The notes under the pieces: model-generated | Databases searched by the model: none | The model's input: the letters and a program-made list of their open reading frames with translations, nothing else | What the model was told of the DNA's origin: nothing | From: Levilactobacillus zymae DSM 19395 | GTDB lineage: Bacteria > Bacillota > Bacilli > Lactobacillales > Lactobacillaceae | Direction: 5' to 3' | Length of the DNA: 64,000 nt | Assembly: GCF_001434115.1 (NCBI RefSeq) | Contig: NZ_AZDW01000021.1 | Span: 33,199-97,198, forward strand | Program-made: the position numbers and the translations under genes | Shown here: positions 33,037 to 41,892 of the stretch, in pieces | How the letters are laid out: the number at the start of each line of letters is the position of its first letter | Position numbering within the stretch: the stretch's first letter is position 1

Positions 33037-33983
33037 GTTGTTGCTTTTAAAAGTTCGGCTGCTGCGTGTTGATCAATAATCAGGCAATTGGGATACCCGC
33101 CCCGCAAGGCCGCTTGGACCGCGGGAACTTTGGCATCGCCCGCCGCCACCAGAATCGAATGGTCCTTGTGGCGTAAGCTGTCCAGTTCAATTCCGATAGT
33201 GCGTTGATTCAACTCAGTATCGACAATTTCACCATTTTCATCGATGTACCGGGAGAAAATATCCCCCACCGCGTGCTGTTGCAAGTAGTGCTTCTCCTTG
33301 TCTTGGAGGTAGCCTAGTTGAAACACCAGCGCGGTGTTGCGGACGGTTCCCGCCGAATAAATCGCGATATTGGCCTTTTCTCCGAGTTGTAAGAGGTATT
33401 GAATGTGGCGTTCCGCTTCCACCAATTCCTTAGTTTGTTGGTGGTCGAAAATCACCGGTAGTGGCAGGTACTGGGGCATGGCGTGAAAGGCATTGGCAAA
33501 GGCATCAATACTTTCATACGCGTAAGTGTGCTCCGTAGAGTAGCTGACACTCCCCTTCAACTGGATCACCTCCACCCCCGTCAGGGTATCGGGTTGTAAA
33601 TTTTGGCCAATAGCGTAGATCGTTTTCCCCCAACCAATCCCGATCACATCGTGTTCCGCCACGATGCTTTCGAGGTAACGGGCTGCGTACTGCCCGACGG
33701 TATTCAGGACTTCGTTGGTCGCCGTGAGCTGCGTGGGGACCACGTGAACTTCCACGTGGTAGGCGTCGGTCAACGCCTGTTCGAGCGTCTGCACGTCTTG
33801 AACGGGATCAATGATTTGAATGCGGACCAGGCCTTGTTTCCGGGCAAATTGTAAGAGCCGGGAAACCGTGGGCCGGGAGATTCCAAGTTGCTGGGCAATC
33901 TGACTTTGACTTTGGTCCGCTTGATAATACAGCTTCGCGACGGTTAGCCCTTGGGCGATCCGTTGATCCGTGGTCTCGGTCAT
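33033..33983 (-). CDS. deoR: DeoR/SorC-family sugar-phosphate sensing regulator
   Basis: 316 residues from the ATG after GAAGGAGG. An N-terminal HTH (RIAQGLTVAKLYYQADQSQSQIAQQLGISRPTVSRLLQFARKQGLV) is joined to a SorC-type sugar-binding domain (IGIGWGKTIYAIGQNL, IAIYSAGTVRNTALVFQLGYL, GDIFSRYIDENGEIV). This is the B. subtilis DeoR architecture, which represses the deo genes and responds to deoxyribose 5-phosphate. It sits inside the operon it should control. Confidence 0.9.
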   Translation of the reverse strand: MTETTDQRIAQGLTVAKLYYQADQSQSQIAQQLGISRPTVSRLLQFARKQGLVRIQIIDPVQDVQTLEQALTDAYHVEVHVVPTQLTATNEVLNTVGQYAARYLESIVAEHDVIGIGWGKTIYAIGQNLQPDTLTGVEVIQLKGSVSYSTEHTYAYESIDAFANAFHAMPQYLPLPVIFDHQQTKELVEAERHIQYLLQLGEKANIAIYSAGTVRNTALVFQLGYLQDKEKHYLQQHAVGDIFSRYIDENGEIVDTELNQRTIGIELDSLRHKDHSILVAAGDAKVPAVQAALRGGYPNCLIIDQHAAAELLKATT

Positions 33984-34045
33984 GGTATTGCCTCCTTCGT
34001 GATTCCGGGTGGTCATCTCTCTGGATGAACGGTTAACCAAAAGAT

Positions 34046-34750
34046 CTAGCGAATGGCAGCTTCTAAGGCAACTTTAATCATGTCGTCGAAGGACTTTTCC
34101 CGTTCTTCGGGAGTCGTCGATTCGCCGGTAATCAGGTGGTTGCTAATGGTCAGCACGGACATCGCCTTAACGTGGTACTTCGCGGCGATCAAGAAGAGCG
34201 CTGCGGATTCCATTTCGGTGGCGATCACGCCGTAGTCGACCAACTTCTTGCGGTCCATTTCGTCGTTGTAGAACCGGTCTTCGGCCAAGACGTTCCCGAC
34301 TTTGACCGGAATATTCAGGTCCTTAGCGGCGTGGTAGGCGTTATCCAACAGACCGAAGTCACTGATTGGGGCGTAGTAGATGCCGCCGCCAAAGATGTTG
34401 TGGATAATGGAAGAATCGGTCGTGGCCGCTTGGGCTAAGACCACGTCCCGTACGTGAACATCGGGGCTCATCCCGCCGGACGTACCGACCCGGAAGAGCT
34501 TCTTGGCACCGTATTCGGTGACCAGTTCGTGCGCGTAGATGGAGATTGAAGGAATCCCCATCCCGGTCCCCTGAACGGAGATCCGGTGGCCCTTATAGGT
34601 CCCGGTGTACCCGAAAGCGTTCCGCACCTTGTTGTAGCAAACGGGGTTGTCTAAGTACGTTTCCGCAATGTACTTGGCCCGTAACGGGTCACCTGGCATT
34701 AAGACCGTGTCCGCAATGTCGCCCTTTTTCGCTTCCAAATGATTACTCAT
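34046..34750 (-). CDS. deoD: Purine-nucleoside phosphorylase, DeoD type
   Basis: 234 residues, hexameric low-specificity family. It cleaves inosine, guanosine and adenosine nucleosides with phosphate. Motifs: [16 protein letters not shown], the family signature near [22 protein letters not shown] and [38 protein letters not shown] site. Co-transcribed with deoB. Confidence 0.96.
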   Translation of the reverse strand: MSNHLEAKKGDIADTVLMPGDPLRAKYIAETYLDNPVCYNKVRNAFGYTGTYKGHRISVQGTGMGIPSISIYAHELVTEYGAKKLFRVGTSGGMSPDVHVRDVVLAQAATTDSSIIHNIFGGGIYYAPISDFGLLDNAYHAAKDLNIPVKVGNVLAEDRFYNDEMDRKKLVDYGVIATEMESAALFLIAAKYHVKAMSVLTISNHLITGESTTPEEREKSFDDMIKVALEAAIR

Positions 34751-34775
34751 GATTCGTTTCCTCCTTAGTGTTGAC

Positions 34776-35963
34776 CTACTTCAAATCCGCTAAGAAACTG
34801 TGTCCTTCATTGTTGCCCTTAACACCAAAGTTATCTAAGACCGTGGCCCCAAAGTCGGAGAATGGGGACCGAATGCCGAGGCTCCCGCCTTGCTTGAAGC
34901 TTGGGGAGTAAACCACTAACGGCACAAATTCACGGGTGTGGTCGGTGCCACGGTAAGTTGGGTCGTTCCCGTGGTCGGCGGTGATCATCAACAGATCGTC
35001 GTCGTGCATGTTGGCCATCACGGTGCCCAACCGCTTATCAAAGTCCATCAGCGCGTTCCCAAAGCCTTCTGGGTTCCGCCGGTGACCGTACATCGCATCG
35101 AAGTCCACCAGGTTGATGAAGCAAAAACCGGTGAAGTCTTCTTGCATCACGTGGTCGACGTGGTCCATCCCGTCCATGTTGCTTTCGTTATGGTAACCTT
35201 CGTCGATGCCGTGGCCGGAGAAGATGTCGTTGATCTTACCGACACCCACTACGTGAACGCCAGCGTCTTGCAGGCGGTTCAAGTCAGTTTCGTCGGTTGG
35301 TTCCAACGTGAAGTCCCGCCGGTTGGCCGTCCGGGTAAAGTGTTGCCCATCGGGACCAACGTATGGCCGGGCAATGATCCGACCCACTAAGTATTCGGGG
35401 CCATTCACTAATGAGCGGGCGTATTCACAAATCTTGTAAAGTTCGTCCAGCGGAATGACCTCTTCGTGCGCGGCAATCTGGAGAACGGAATCTCCGGACG
35501 TGTAAACGATCAGGTCCCCGGTCTTCATCTGTTGTTCCCCGAGTTCGGCGATGATCTTGGTCCCGGATTCTGGCCGGTTCCCGATCACCTTACGGCCAGA
35601 GAACTTTTCCAACTTATCGATGATGTCGGCTGGGAAGCCGTTCGGGAACGTGCTGAGCGCCTTACGAACGGGCAGACCCATCATTTCCCAGTGACCGTCC
35701 ATGGAATCTTTACCGGCAGAGATTTCTTGCATCTTGCCGTAGTAAGCGTGGGGGTCAGTCGCGGCGGGGACGCCTTCAATTGGCGTGTCGCGCAGGTTCG
35801 AGATCCCAATCTTGGCTAAGTTAGGCAGTGCCAACTTGCCGGCAAAGTGTTCGCCGACGTGGCCGAGCGTATCGGCTCCTTCATCGCCGTACTTAATGGA
35901 ATCGGGTGCAGCACCCGTCCCAACAGAGTCCATGACTAATCCAAAAATTCGTTTAAATTTCAT
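34776..35963 (-). CDS. deoB: Phosphopentomutase
   Basis: 395 residues. Interconverts (deoxy)ribose 1- and 5-phosphate. Alkaline-phosphatase-superfamily metal motifs: [14 protein letters not shown] at the N-terminus, and [29 protein letters not shown] at the C-terminus. The phosphorylated threonine region lies near [15 protein letters not shown]. Weak ribosome site (GCGGGG). It links the phosphorylases to deoC. Confidence 0.96.
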   Translation of the reverse strand: MKFKRIFGLVMDSVGTGAAPDSIKYGDEGADTLGHVGEHFAGKLALPNLAKIGISNLRDTPIEGVPAATDPHAYYGKMQEISAGKDSMDGHWEMMGLPVRKALSTFPNGFPADIIDKLEKFSGRKVIGNRPESGTKIIAELGEQQMKTGDLIVYTSGDSVLQIAAHEEVIPLDELYKICEYARSLVNGPEYLVGRIIARPYVGPDGQHFTRTANRRDFTLEPTDETDLNRLQDAGVHVVGVGKINDIFSGHGIDEGYHNESNMDGMDHVDHVMQEDFTGFCFINLVDFDAMYGHRRNPEGFGNALMDFDKRLGTVMANMHDDDLLMITADHGNDPTYRGTDHTREFVPLVVYSPSFKQGGSLGIRSPFSDFGATVLDNFGVKGNNEGHSFLADLK

Positions 35964-35996
35964 CCTTGATTGCCCCGCTTTCTTCCAAACTATGTT

Positions 35997-36686
35997 TTAG
36001 TAACCGGCCTTTTTAGCAGCTGGCTTACCAGTTAAAATTGCAACCGTGGCGCTGACCCCTAAGCGGCTAGCTCCGGCATCGATCATGGCTAAAGCTTCTT
36101 CCTTGCTGTGAATTCCACCGGAAGCCTTGACACCTAAGCGGTCACCGACCGTTTCGCGCATCAACTTCACGTCGTCTAACTTCGCACCGGCCGTGGAGAA
36201 CCCAGTGGACGTCTTGACGAAGTCGGCGCCGGCCTTTTCACTTAATTGGCAAGCCTTGACGATTTCGTCCTTGGTTAAGAGGCAGGTTTCCAAGATGACC
36301 TTGAGTAACTTACCCTTGGCGTGTACGGCGTTAGCCAAGCCCTTGATGTCTTCTTCGACAACCTCGAAGTTACCGGACTTCATTTCACCGACGTTTAAGA
36401 CCATGTCGATTTCTTCGGCGCCTTGGTCGATAGCCGTGGTAGCTTCGAAGATTTCACTTTCCGTGGCCATGGCCCCTAGTGGGAAGCCGACAACGGCGAT
36501 TGGGTTCACCGTGCTGTCTTTTAATTGTTCAGCAACGAACGGAATCCAGTAGGAGTTGACACAGACGGAAGCGGTGTTAAATTGCTTAGCTTCTTCGCAG
36601 GTTTGGCGAATCGATGCTTCGGTGGCATCCGCCTTCAAGTTGGTGTGGTCAATGTATTTTGCGAGTTGTTCAGTGGTTAATGTCAT
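35997..36686 (-). CDS. deoC: Deoxyribose-phosphate aldolase
   Basis: 229 residues from [22 protein letters not shown], the usual DeoC start, after an AAAGGGG site; the frame is open 31 codons further without support. It cleaves deoxyribose 5-phosphate to glyceraldehyde 3-phosphate and acetaldehyde. The Schiff-base lysine is in [11 protein letters not shown], with [25 protein letters not shown] after it. First gene of the deo operon. Confidence 0.96.
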   Translation of the reverse strand: MTLTTEQLAKYIDHTNLKADATEASIRQTCEEAKQFNTASVCVNSYWIPFVAEQLKDSTVNPIAVVGFPLGAMATESEIFEATTAIDQGAEEIDMVLNVGEMKSGNFEVVEEDIKGLANAVHAKGKLLKVILETCLLTKDEIVKACQLSEKAGADFVKTSTGFSTAGAKLDDVKLMRETVGDRLGVKASGGIHSKEEALAMIDAGASRLGVSATVAILTGKPAAKKAGY

Positions 36687-36717
36687 TAGTTTGAAACCCC
36701 TTTCATTTGTCACCAAT

Positions 36718-36746
36718 AATATACCTAATTTTTGCACGTTTGTAAA
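36718..36746 (-). promoter_or_regulatory. Promoter of the deo operon
   Basis: On the minus strand TTTACA (36746-36741) and TATATT (36723-36718) are separated by 17 bases. The palindrome AAAGCGCTTT overlaps the -35 (36743-36752) and resembles a cre core. Further upstream, ACAGGT and ACCTGT form an inverted repeat (about 36797-36831) with GTAAAC blocks between, a possible DeoR site. Confidence 0.72.
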
Positions 36747-36963
36747 GCGCTTTCTTGAAATTCTGTTCAAACGCACCACTTTTTGTAGGTAAATTCACAG
36801 GTCCTTTACAGACGTTTACCGGTTTACCTGTACACGAAAAGCATTGCTGGTGTGGGATTTTCAAGGAGCTGGTTCGGACCTTGATTAATCTGAAAAAAGT
36901 GATTCAGACTATTTTAAATTTTTTTGGCAGACATACCCGCTAATCCCACTTTTGATGAGACCC

Positions 36964-37006
36964 AAAAGGCTGCAGTCGCACTCTCAAAAAGTGCGACTGC
37001 AGCCTT
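36964..37006 (-). terminator. Hairpin terminator after aldo/keto reductase genes
   Basis: AAGGCTGCAGTCGCACT (36966-36982) pairs perfectly with AGTGCGACTGCAGCCTT (36990-37006). On the minus strand a short TTTT follows. The 17-bp stem is unusually long. The rest of the 353-base gap 36687-37039 contains the deo promoter and no credible ORF. Confidence 0.65.
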
Positions 37007-37039
37007 AGATGACTATTGTGGGAAAGCATTCATTTTAAA

Positions 37040-37903
37040 TTAGTCGTTAGCGTGCACGTCAAACGCGCCTAACAACATTTCCTTCACTCCGGGGGCATCG
37101 GGATCGTGCTGACCTTGACCCTTATCCAACGTCCGTAATTGAGCCACTTCATCGGCTGTTAAGTCAAAATCGAAGATGTCCAGGTTACTCTTGATTCGGG
37201 CTTCGTGAACGGACTTAGGAAAGACAACGATGCCTTCCTGATTTTCGAACCGTAAGATAATTTGGCCCGCATTCTTGCCGTACTTTTCGGCAAGTTGGGT
37301 GATTACGGGTTCATGCATCAAGTCCTGATTCCCCTGCCCCAGAGGTGCCCAGGCTTCTAACTTCACGTCGTGAGCCTTTAAAATGGCACGGAGTTCCGTT
37401 TGCTGGAAGTACGGGTTAAATTCAACTTGGTCAACCGAGGGCATCGTTGTAAATTGTGGTACGAACTGATTCCAAATCTTAGGCGTCATGTTGGAGACCC
37501 CGATAGACTTTAACTTACCAGCCTTTTTCGCGTCTTCCATGGCCCGCCAAGCGCCCGGGACATCACCATAGGGTTGGTGAATCAGGTAAAGATCGATGTA
37601 GTCTAAGCCCAGTTGTTGGAGCGACTTATCAATGGCGCGGCTTGCGGCTTCGTAGCCAAAGTCCTGTAACCATAGCTTACTGGTGATCCAGATTTGGTCA
37701 CGTGGAATGCCACTATTACGAACGGCGCGACCTACCTCGTCTTCGTTGAAATAAGCCACGGCCGTGTCGATGTGCCGGTAACCTGCGGCTAAGGCGTCTT
37801 TGACGGCTTGGTACGTGGTGCCATCATCGGGAATTTGAAAGGTTCCAAACCCAATAGCGGGAATTTGGTGACCATCGTTAAGTTGAATCGTTGGAGTTGT
37901 CAT
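37040..37903 (-). CDS. Aldo/keto reductase
   Basis: 287 residues from MTTPTIQLNDGHQIPAIGFGTFQ after AAGGAGAAA. AKR signatures: GYRHIDTAVAYFNEDEVGRAVR (with catalytic Asp/Tyr), ITSKLWLQDFGYEAASRAI (catalytic Lys), YIDLYLIHQPYGDVPGAWRAMEDAKKAGKLKSIGVSN and VVFPKSVHEARIKSNLDIFDFDL. NADPH-dependent reduction of aldehydes or 2,5-diketo-type sugars is usual for this AKR5-like group. Tandem with a paralogue. Confidence 0.93.
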   Translation of the reverse strand: MTTPTIQLNDGHQIPAIGFGTFQIPDDGTTYQAVKDALAAGYRHIDTAVAYFNEDEVGRAVRNSGIPRDQIWITSKLWLQDFGYEAASRAIDKSLQQLGLDYIDLYLIHQPYGDVPGAWRAMEDAKKAGKLKSIGVSNMTPKIWNQFVPQFTTMPSVDQVEFNPYFQQTELRAILKAHDVKLEAWAPLGQGNQDLMHEPVITQLAEKYGKNAGQIILRFENQEGIVVFPKSVHEARIKSNLDIFDFDLTADEVAQLRTLDKGQGQHDPDAPGVKEMLLGAFDVHAND

Positions 37904-37920
37904 ATTTGGTTTCTCCTTCA

Positions 37921-38787
37921 TTAATCGTGTAGTTGACGTAAGCTGGAGCCGAAAATTTGCTCAATGGTGACCGGGTCGCGGTGGTCGAAGAATTGGCTTT
38001 CCTGGCGGTCCAGACCGGCCAGAGTACTCATTTCGGCGGCCGTCAGTTCAAAATCAAAAACGTCCAGGTTTTCGGCCATTCGGTCGGCATGAACCGACTT
38101 GGGAATCACGGTGATTCCCCGTTGCAATAACCAGCGTAAGATCACTTGACCGGTCGTTTTACCGTGGGCCTGAGCAATCTTAGTAATCGTCGGGTCGGTG
38201 AAAATGCCGTGCTTCCCCTCCGCAAACGGGGCCCAGGCTTCGACCCGAACGTTTTCGTCCTGGTTGAATTGAACTTCCGTGGGCTGTTGGTACCACGGGT
38301 TCACCTCAACTTGGTTGATTACAGGCTGAACGCTCATGGTCAATTCAAGATTCTTCAATTGGTCGGCGTAGAAGTTTGATACCCCGATGGCCCGAATCTT
38401 ACCGGCGTGGTAGGCTTCTTCCAGCGCGCGCCAGGCGCCCATCACGTCACCGTAGGGTTGGTGTAATAGGTAAAGGTCCAGGTAGTCCAGACCTAGTTTC
38501 TGTAACGACGCGTCAATTCCCTTTTGCGCCCGTTCGTAGGTGAAATCGGACACCCAAAGTTTCGAGGTGATAAACAATTCCTCACGGGGCACGTCACTCT
38601 TGGCGATAGCCCGGCCGACAGCGGCTTCATTCTGGTAAGCCGTGGCGGTATCGATTAACCGGTAACCGGCTTGGATGGCGGTGGTCACGGCCGTTTCACA
38701 TTCGGCCAAATCCGGGACCTGGAACACCCCAAAGCCGAGTTGGGGCATCGTGACTCCGTTATTTAAAGTTGTGGTTGGTATTGGCAT
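37921..38787 (-). CDS. Aldo/keto reductase, tandem paralogue
   Basis: 288 residues from MPIPTTTLNNGVTMPQLGFGVFQ after AAAGGAA. Same signatures as its neighbour: GYRLIDTATAYQNEAAVGRAI, FITSKLWVSDFTYERAQKGI, YLDLYLLHQPYGDVMGAWRALEEAYHAGKIRAIGVSNF and VIPKSVHADRMAENLDVFDFEL. Clearly a tandem duplicate. Divergent from a LysR gene 117 bases away, the likely regulator. Confidence 0.93.
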   Translation of the reverse strand: MPIPTTTLNNGVTMPQLGFGVFQVPDLAECETAVTTAIQAGYRLIDTATAYQNEAAVGRAIAKSDVPREELFITSKLWVSDFTYERAQKGIDASLQKLGLDYLDLYLLHQPYGDVMGAWRALEEAYHAGKIRAIGVSNFYADQLKNLELTMSVQPVINQVEVNPWYQQPTEVQFNQDENVRVEAWAPFAEGKHGIFTDPTITKIAQAHGKTTGQVILRWLLQRGITVIPKSVHADRMAENLDVFDFELTAAEMSTLAGLDRQESQFFDHRDPVTIEQIFGSSLRQLHD

Positions 38788-38862
38788 CAAATCGTTCCTT
38801 TCTGACTCATTCACTGGGACTATCATAAGCGCAAATACTTGCCTTGAAAATTACCCATTCGC

Positions 38863-38889
38863 TATACTAGTATACGGATACCGTATACT
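38863..38889. promoter_or_regulatory. Overlapping palindromes upstream of LysR gene
   Basis: AGTATACGG ATA CCGTATACT (38869-38889) is a perfect 9+9 inverted repeat, overlapped on its left by TATACTAGTATA (38863-38874). It ends two bases before the ribosome site of the LysR gene, so binding there could block translation start or transcription. A candidate autoregulatory operator. Confidence 0.6.
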
Positions 38890-38904
38890 AAGGAGCCGAT
38901 GCCG

Positions 38905-39774
38905 ATGATTGATAACTACCTTTTAGAAGAGCTGGTAACGTTTGCCCAAACCGGCACCCTCGCACAGACCGCCGCGGCTTTGAACGTGACCCAACCGACG
39001 GTAACGCGGGGCATGCAAAAGCTAGAAGACGATTTAGGCGTCCGTTTATTCAACCGGCAGCCCAACCGCATTCTGTTGACGACCACCGGCGAATTAGCGG
39101 TTGCTAAGGCTAAGACACTCCTGGCCCTAAACCGGGAGCTGGTGACCACGGTGCAAAATTTCGACCGCAGCCAGCAGCGACTCATCCTAAGCTCGACACT
39201 TCCCGGTCCCCTACTGGTCGCCCGGAAAATCCAGGCCCAGTTTCCAACTCTACAACTCGACGATCAGTTACTGCCGACCGACCAACTTAGCGATCAGCTC
39301 ACTAGCCGGGCCGCAACACTGGTTCTATCCGATCAAGAACTCCTGACGAACACCGTGGAATCGCGCTACTTGGGCATCGAACGCCTAGCGGTTAACCTGG
39401 ATCAATTCATGTACCACGCCAACCAACCCACGATCCAATTTAAAGAATTACGCGGCCTGAGTTTCCTGGTCCTCCAAGACATTGGAATCTGGCGCGACAT
39501 TATCCAGGATCAAATTCCCGATGCGCAGTTCATGTACCAAGCCCAGCGTGACGCCTTTACCAAGATTACCAAATACGCCGACTTTCCCTACTTCAGTACG
39601 AATCTTTCGCCCCTAGACCCCAACGCCCCGACGGTCAGCCAAGACGATAACCGCGTCCGCATCCCCATCAGTGACGACATCGCGCAGATGCCGATTTACG
39701 GGAGTTATTTGAAGACAGAACGGGTACGGGTAGCGCCGGTACTCGAGATGATGAGTCAGGCTTGGCCGCAATGA
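38905..39774 (+). CDS. LysR-family regulator (aldo/keto reductase genes)
   Basis: 289 residues starting at the ATG of MIDNYLL, which is 9 bases from AAGGAG; an ATG two codons earlier is only 3 bases from it. HTH: LEELVTFAQTGTLAQTAAALNVTQPTVTRGMQKLEDDLGVRLFNRQPNRI. The effector domain is less conserved. Divergent from two aldo/keto reductase genes. Confidence 0.9.
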   Translation: MIDNYLLEELVTFAQTGTLAQTAAALNVTQPTVTRGMQKLEDDLGVRLFNRQPNRILLTTTGELAVAKAKTLLALNRELVTTVQNFDRSQQRLILSSTLPGPLLVARKIQAQFPTLQLDDQLLPTDQLSDQLTSRAATLVLSDQELLTNTVESRYLGIERLAVNLDQFMYHANQPTIQFKELRGLSFLVLQDIGIWRDIIQDQIPDAQFMYQAQRDAFTKITKYADFPYFSTNLSPLDPNAPTVSQDDNRVRIPISDDIAQMPIYGSYLKTERVRVAPVLEMMSQAWPQ

Positions 39775-39781
39775 GACCGAT

Positions 39782-39830
39782 AAAAACACCTATGAACTGC
39801 CGATTTAGTGGCATGTCATAGGTGTTTTTT
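39782..39830 (+). terminator. Terminator of LysR gene
   Basis: AAAACACCTATGA pairs with TCATAGGTGTTTT around a 20-base loop that includes a small inner stem; a T run follows. It ends three bases before the CRISPR array. Confidence 0.85.
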
Positions 39831-39832
39831 AT

Positions 39833-40166
39833 GGATTCACCCCATACGTATGGGGAATACTGGCGGCAGTGTTTAGACTTTTATACTTGTATAGAATCAC
39901 CCCCACACGTGTGGGGAATACCCTTGCGTGATGTTCGCACCAGTTAGAACGCCAGAATCACCCCCACACGTGTGGGGAATACTGGCCGCCTGCTAAAATG
40001 GCGGCGGCCCCATCTGGAATCACCCCCACACGTGTGGGGAATACCATAGATTCACGAGGAGGAGCAAGCATGAAGTAGAATCACCCCCACACGTGTGGGG
40101 AATACCTAGTGGTGATGGATTCCAAGAACCGAACAATGGAATCACCCCCACACGTGTGGGGAATAC
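39833..40166 (-). CRISPR. CRISPR array 1, type I-E repeat, six repeats
   Basis: 28-base repeats start at 39833, 39894, 39955, 40017, 40078 and 40139, with five spacers of 33, 33, 34, 33 and 33 bases. Five repeats are identical; the first differs at several positions (core CATACGTATG instead of CACACGTGTG), which marks it as the old, trailer end. Read on the minus strand the repeat begins GTATTCCCCAC and ends GTGATTC, the type I-E form of lactobacilli, so the array is transcribed leftward. No cas gene lies in the window. Confidence 0.97.
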
Positions 40167-40250
40167 CTAAACGAATCCCTTTGTAGCAGTGTTTATAGAT
40201 TATAAAATACTCACTTTTCGTTAACTTTCATTTTTATTCTACATGGTTTC
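40167..40250 (-). promoter_or_regulatory. Leader of CRISPR array 1
   Basis: AT-rich sequence beginning CTAAACGAATCCC and ending around TTAACTTTCATTTTTATTCTAC. The same blocks (TAAACAAATCCC and TTAACTTGCAATTTTATTTTAC) follow array 2 at nearly the same spacing, which identifies both as leaders and confirms the array orientation. Confidence 0.72.
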
Positions 40251-40335
40251 AATTCTCATCTCAATTTACATCTCTTACAAATTTAGCTATAGCTTTAAGC
40301 TCAGTCAAGCTACCCCTTTCATGTTAGTCCCATCA

Positions 40336-40373
40336 AAAATGCCGCTGATCAAGACGATCAAACGGCATTTTTT
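40336..40373. terminator. Terminator of OsmC genes
   Basis: AAATGCCG pairs with CGGCATTT, with an inner TGATC/GATCA stem and T runs on both strands, just downstream of the stop of the first OsmC gene. Confidence 0.82.
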
Positions 40374-40383
40374 AATTCATGCT

Positions 40384-40818
40384 CTAGCTTTCAATGGTTT
40401 CTCGACTGGATGTCTCTGTAGTGACTTCCGTGCGGGTAATCGGTACGGCATTGGTCAAGTTATCCATTACCGGACAGGTCCTCTCAGCGAACTCCATGAA
40501 ATCATGGCTAGCTTGCCGTGTTTCATCAGTATCGTAGTGAACCGATACTAAAATTCGGTCTAGCCCTGGTCGGTCGGTATCCTCTTCTTGGCCTTCCAAA
40601 GTAAAGTACACGCTACGGTAACTAAATTTTTCTCGTTTATGAAAGGAAGCCATCACAATGGACTCACAAGCACCCAGCGAAGCCAAAATCCCCTCAAGCG
40701 GCGAAATCGCTGTAGTAGAGTTTGGTGAAAAGTTGAGCATAAAGTTGCGAGCAGAAGCTTGGTATAAATCTGGTGTCGCAGTACTGGTAACGGTCGCTTT
40801 AAAAGTTTCTAAGGCCAT
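40384..40818 (-). CDS. OsmC/Ohr-family protein 1
   Basis: 144 residues. The two redox cysteines of the OsmC fold are visible in LGACESIVMASFHKR and ERTCPVMDNL. Members reduce organic hydroperoxides with thiols in the cytoplasm. A strong AAAGGAGGAG site precedes the ATG, and the gene is 14 bases downstream of a second, divergent-in-sequence OsmC gene. A MarR gene upstream is the probable peroxide-sensing regulator. Confidence 0.88.
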   Translation of the reverse strand: MALETFKATVTSTATPDLYQASARNFMLNFSPNSTTAISPLEGILASLGACESIVMASFHKREKFSYRSVYFTLEGQEEDTDRPGLDRILVSVHYDTDETRQASHDFMEFAERTCPVMDNLTNAVPITRTEVTTETSSRETIES

Positions 40819-40832
40819 GGTCAGCTCCTCCT

Positions 40833-41270
40833 TTAGACAATTTCAACTTGGTCCAATTCGACATCAATGCCAATTTTCAACATATCCATCAACGGGCACG
40901 CGGCTTCCACGGCGTCCATGAAATTCTGACAGGCTTCCGGGGTAGCATCGGTGTCGAAGGCAACGTTAAACCGAATTGCTTGAAATCCATTTCGAATCTC
41001 GGGATCACCCATGAAACCGGCCGCATCTAAATCTCCTTCGAGAGTTATAGTCATTTGACGATAAGTAAAATGGTGGGCTGGGGCCAATCCGGCAGCGGTC
41101 TCTTGAAGGGAAGCCCCTAGTGAGCAAAGCTCCAGTTCAACCGGGTTCATTCCCGTATCGGAGCCACCCAAAGCGGCTGGCTCATCAAAAGTATGGTGAA
41201 TTCCTCGCGAATGAGCATCCACCTGCAAGCTCGTATCCGTTTTTCTGGCCGAAGCATAAGTTCTCTTCAT
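40833..41270 (-). CDS. OsmC/Ohr-family protein 2
   Basis: 145 residues. Cysteines in LELCSLGASLQETAAGL and VEAACPLMDMLKIG, with the EGDLDAAGF strand of OsmC proteins between. First gene of the two-gene unit. TTGACT (complement 41337-41342) and TATAAT (complement 41315-41320) with a 16-base spacer form its promoter, and a near-cre palindrome ATAAGCGCTTACAT (41297-41310) lies between the promoter and the start. Confidence 0.88.
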   Translation of the reverse strand: MKRTYASARKTDTSLQVDAHSRGIHHTFDEPAALGGSDTGMNPVELELCSLGASLQETAAGLAPAHHFTYRQMTITLEGDLDAAGFMGDPEIRNGFQAIRFNVAFDTDATPEACQNFMDAVEAACPLMDMLKIGIDVELDQVEIV

Positions 41271-41314
41271 CGAAAATCACTCCTTAACCGAATTTTATAA
41301 GCGCTTACATCTTC

Positions 41315-41357
41315 ATTATACGGGTAAATTGATTAAAGTCAATAGTTAGCTAACTAT
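41315..41357. promoter_or_regulatory. osmC promoter and MarR operator
   Basis: The minus-strand promoter TTGACT-16-TATAAT is abutted by a perfect 16-base palindrome ATAGTTAGCTAACTAT at 41342-41357, whose edge overlaps the -35. The plus-strand extended -10 of the MarR gene (TGCTATAAT) lies about 20 bases to the right. A dimeric MarR-type repressor bound here could control both genes. Confidence 0.72.
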
Positions 41358-41412
41358 CTATTTGTGCCTTAAAAATGCTATAATCAAGACATTACTAAGT
41401 AGGTGATTAAAC

Positions 41413-41853
41413 ATGGCAACAACCCAATTCGATCTAGATAGCTGTTTACTGTGCATGACTGCCCGGAGCAGTAAGCTTTTTGCTAAAAAATTCAATCTGG
41501 CTTTACAACCCTTTGGTCTGACCAAGAGTACCTGGACAGCAATTTATTATATCGATAAGCATGAGCAAATCAATCAGAAAACCTTGGCTGAACTGCTGGG
41601 CATTAAAGGTCCCAGCCTGGTTAAAATCATTGCTCAACTACAGCTTGCGCAACTCATCAAAGTTACCCCCAGCCCCGTTGACAAACGAGAACGCTTACTG
41701 ACGCTGACGCCCGCAGGCTTAACCCGGTTGACTGATGGCTTACCACTAGCTGAAAAATTTCAGCAACAAGTCACTCACGGGATTACCCAAGCCGACCTCG
41801 ATATCGCGGCTACGGTCATGACCCAGATGCTGGAGAATGCCGAACAATTTTAA
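41413..41853 (+). CDS. MarR-family regulator, OhrR-like
   Basis: 146 residues. Winged HTH: TKSTWTAIYYIDKHEQINQKTLAELLGIKGPSLVKIIAQLQLAQLIKVTPSPVDKRERLLTLTPAG. The N-terminus has Cys11 and Cys14 in DSCLLCMTARS, close to the position of the peroxide-sensing Cys15 of OhrR (SLCFALYA). With two OsmC genes divergent and a palindrome between, an OhrR-like peroxide sensor is the most likely role. Confidence 0.85.
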   Translation: MATTQFDLDSCLLCMTARSSKLFAKKFNLALQPFGLTKSTWTAIYYIDKHEQINQKTLAELLGIKGPSLVKIIAQLQLAQLIKVTPSPVDKRERLLTLTPAGLTRLTDGLPLAEKFQQQVTHGITQADLDIAATVMTQMLENAEQF

Positions 41854-41892
41854 AAAAATTCGTGATTCCCGTTTCCGGAAATCACGAGTTTT
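41853..41892. terminator. Terminator after MarR gene
   Basis: TCGTGATT (41860-41867) pairs with AATCACGA (41880-41887), with T runs on both strands. It overlaps the 3' end of the convergent GNAT gene. Confidence 0.82.
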
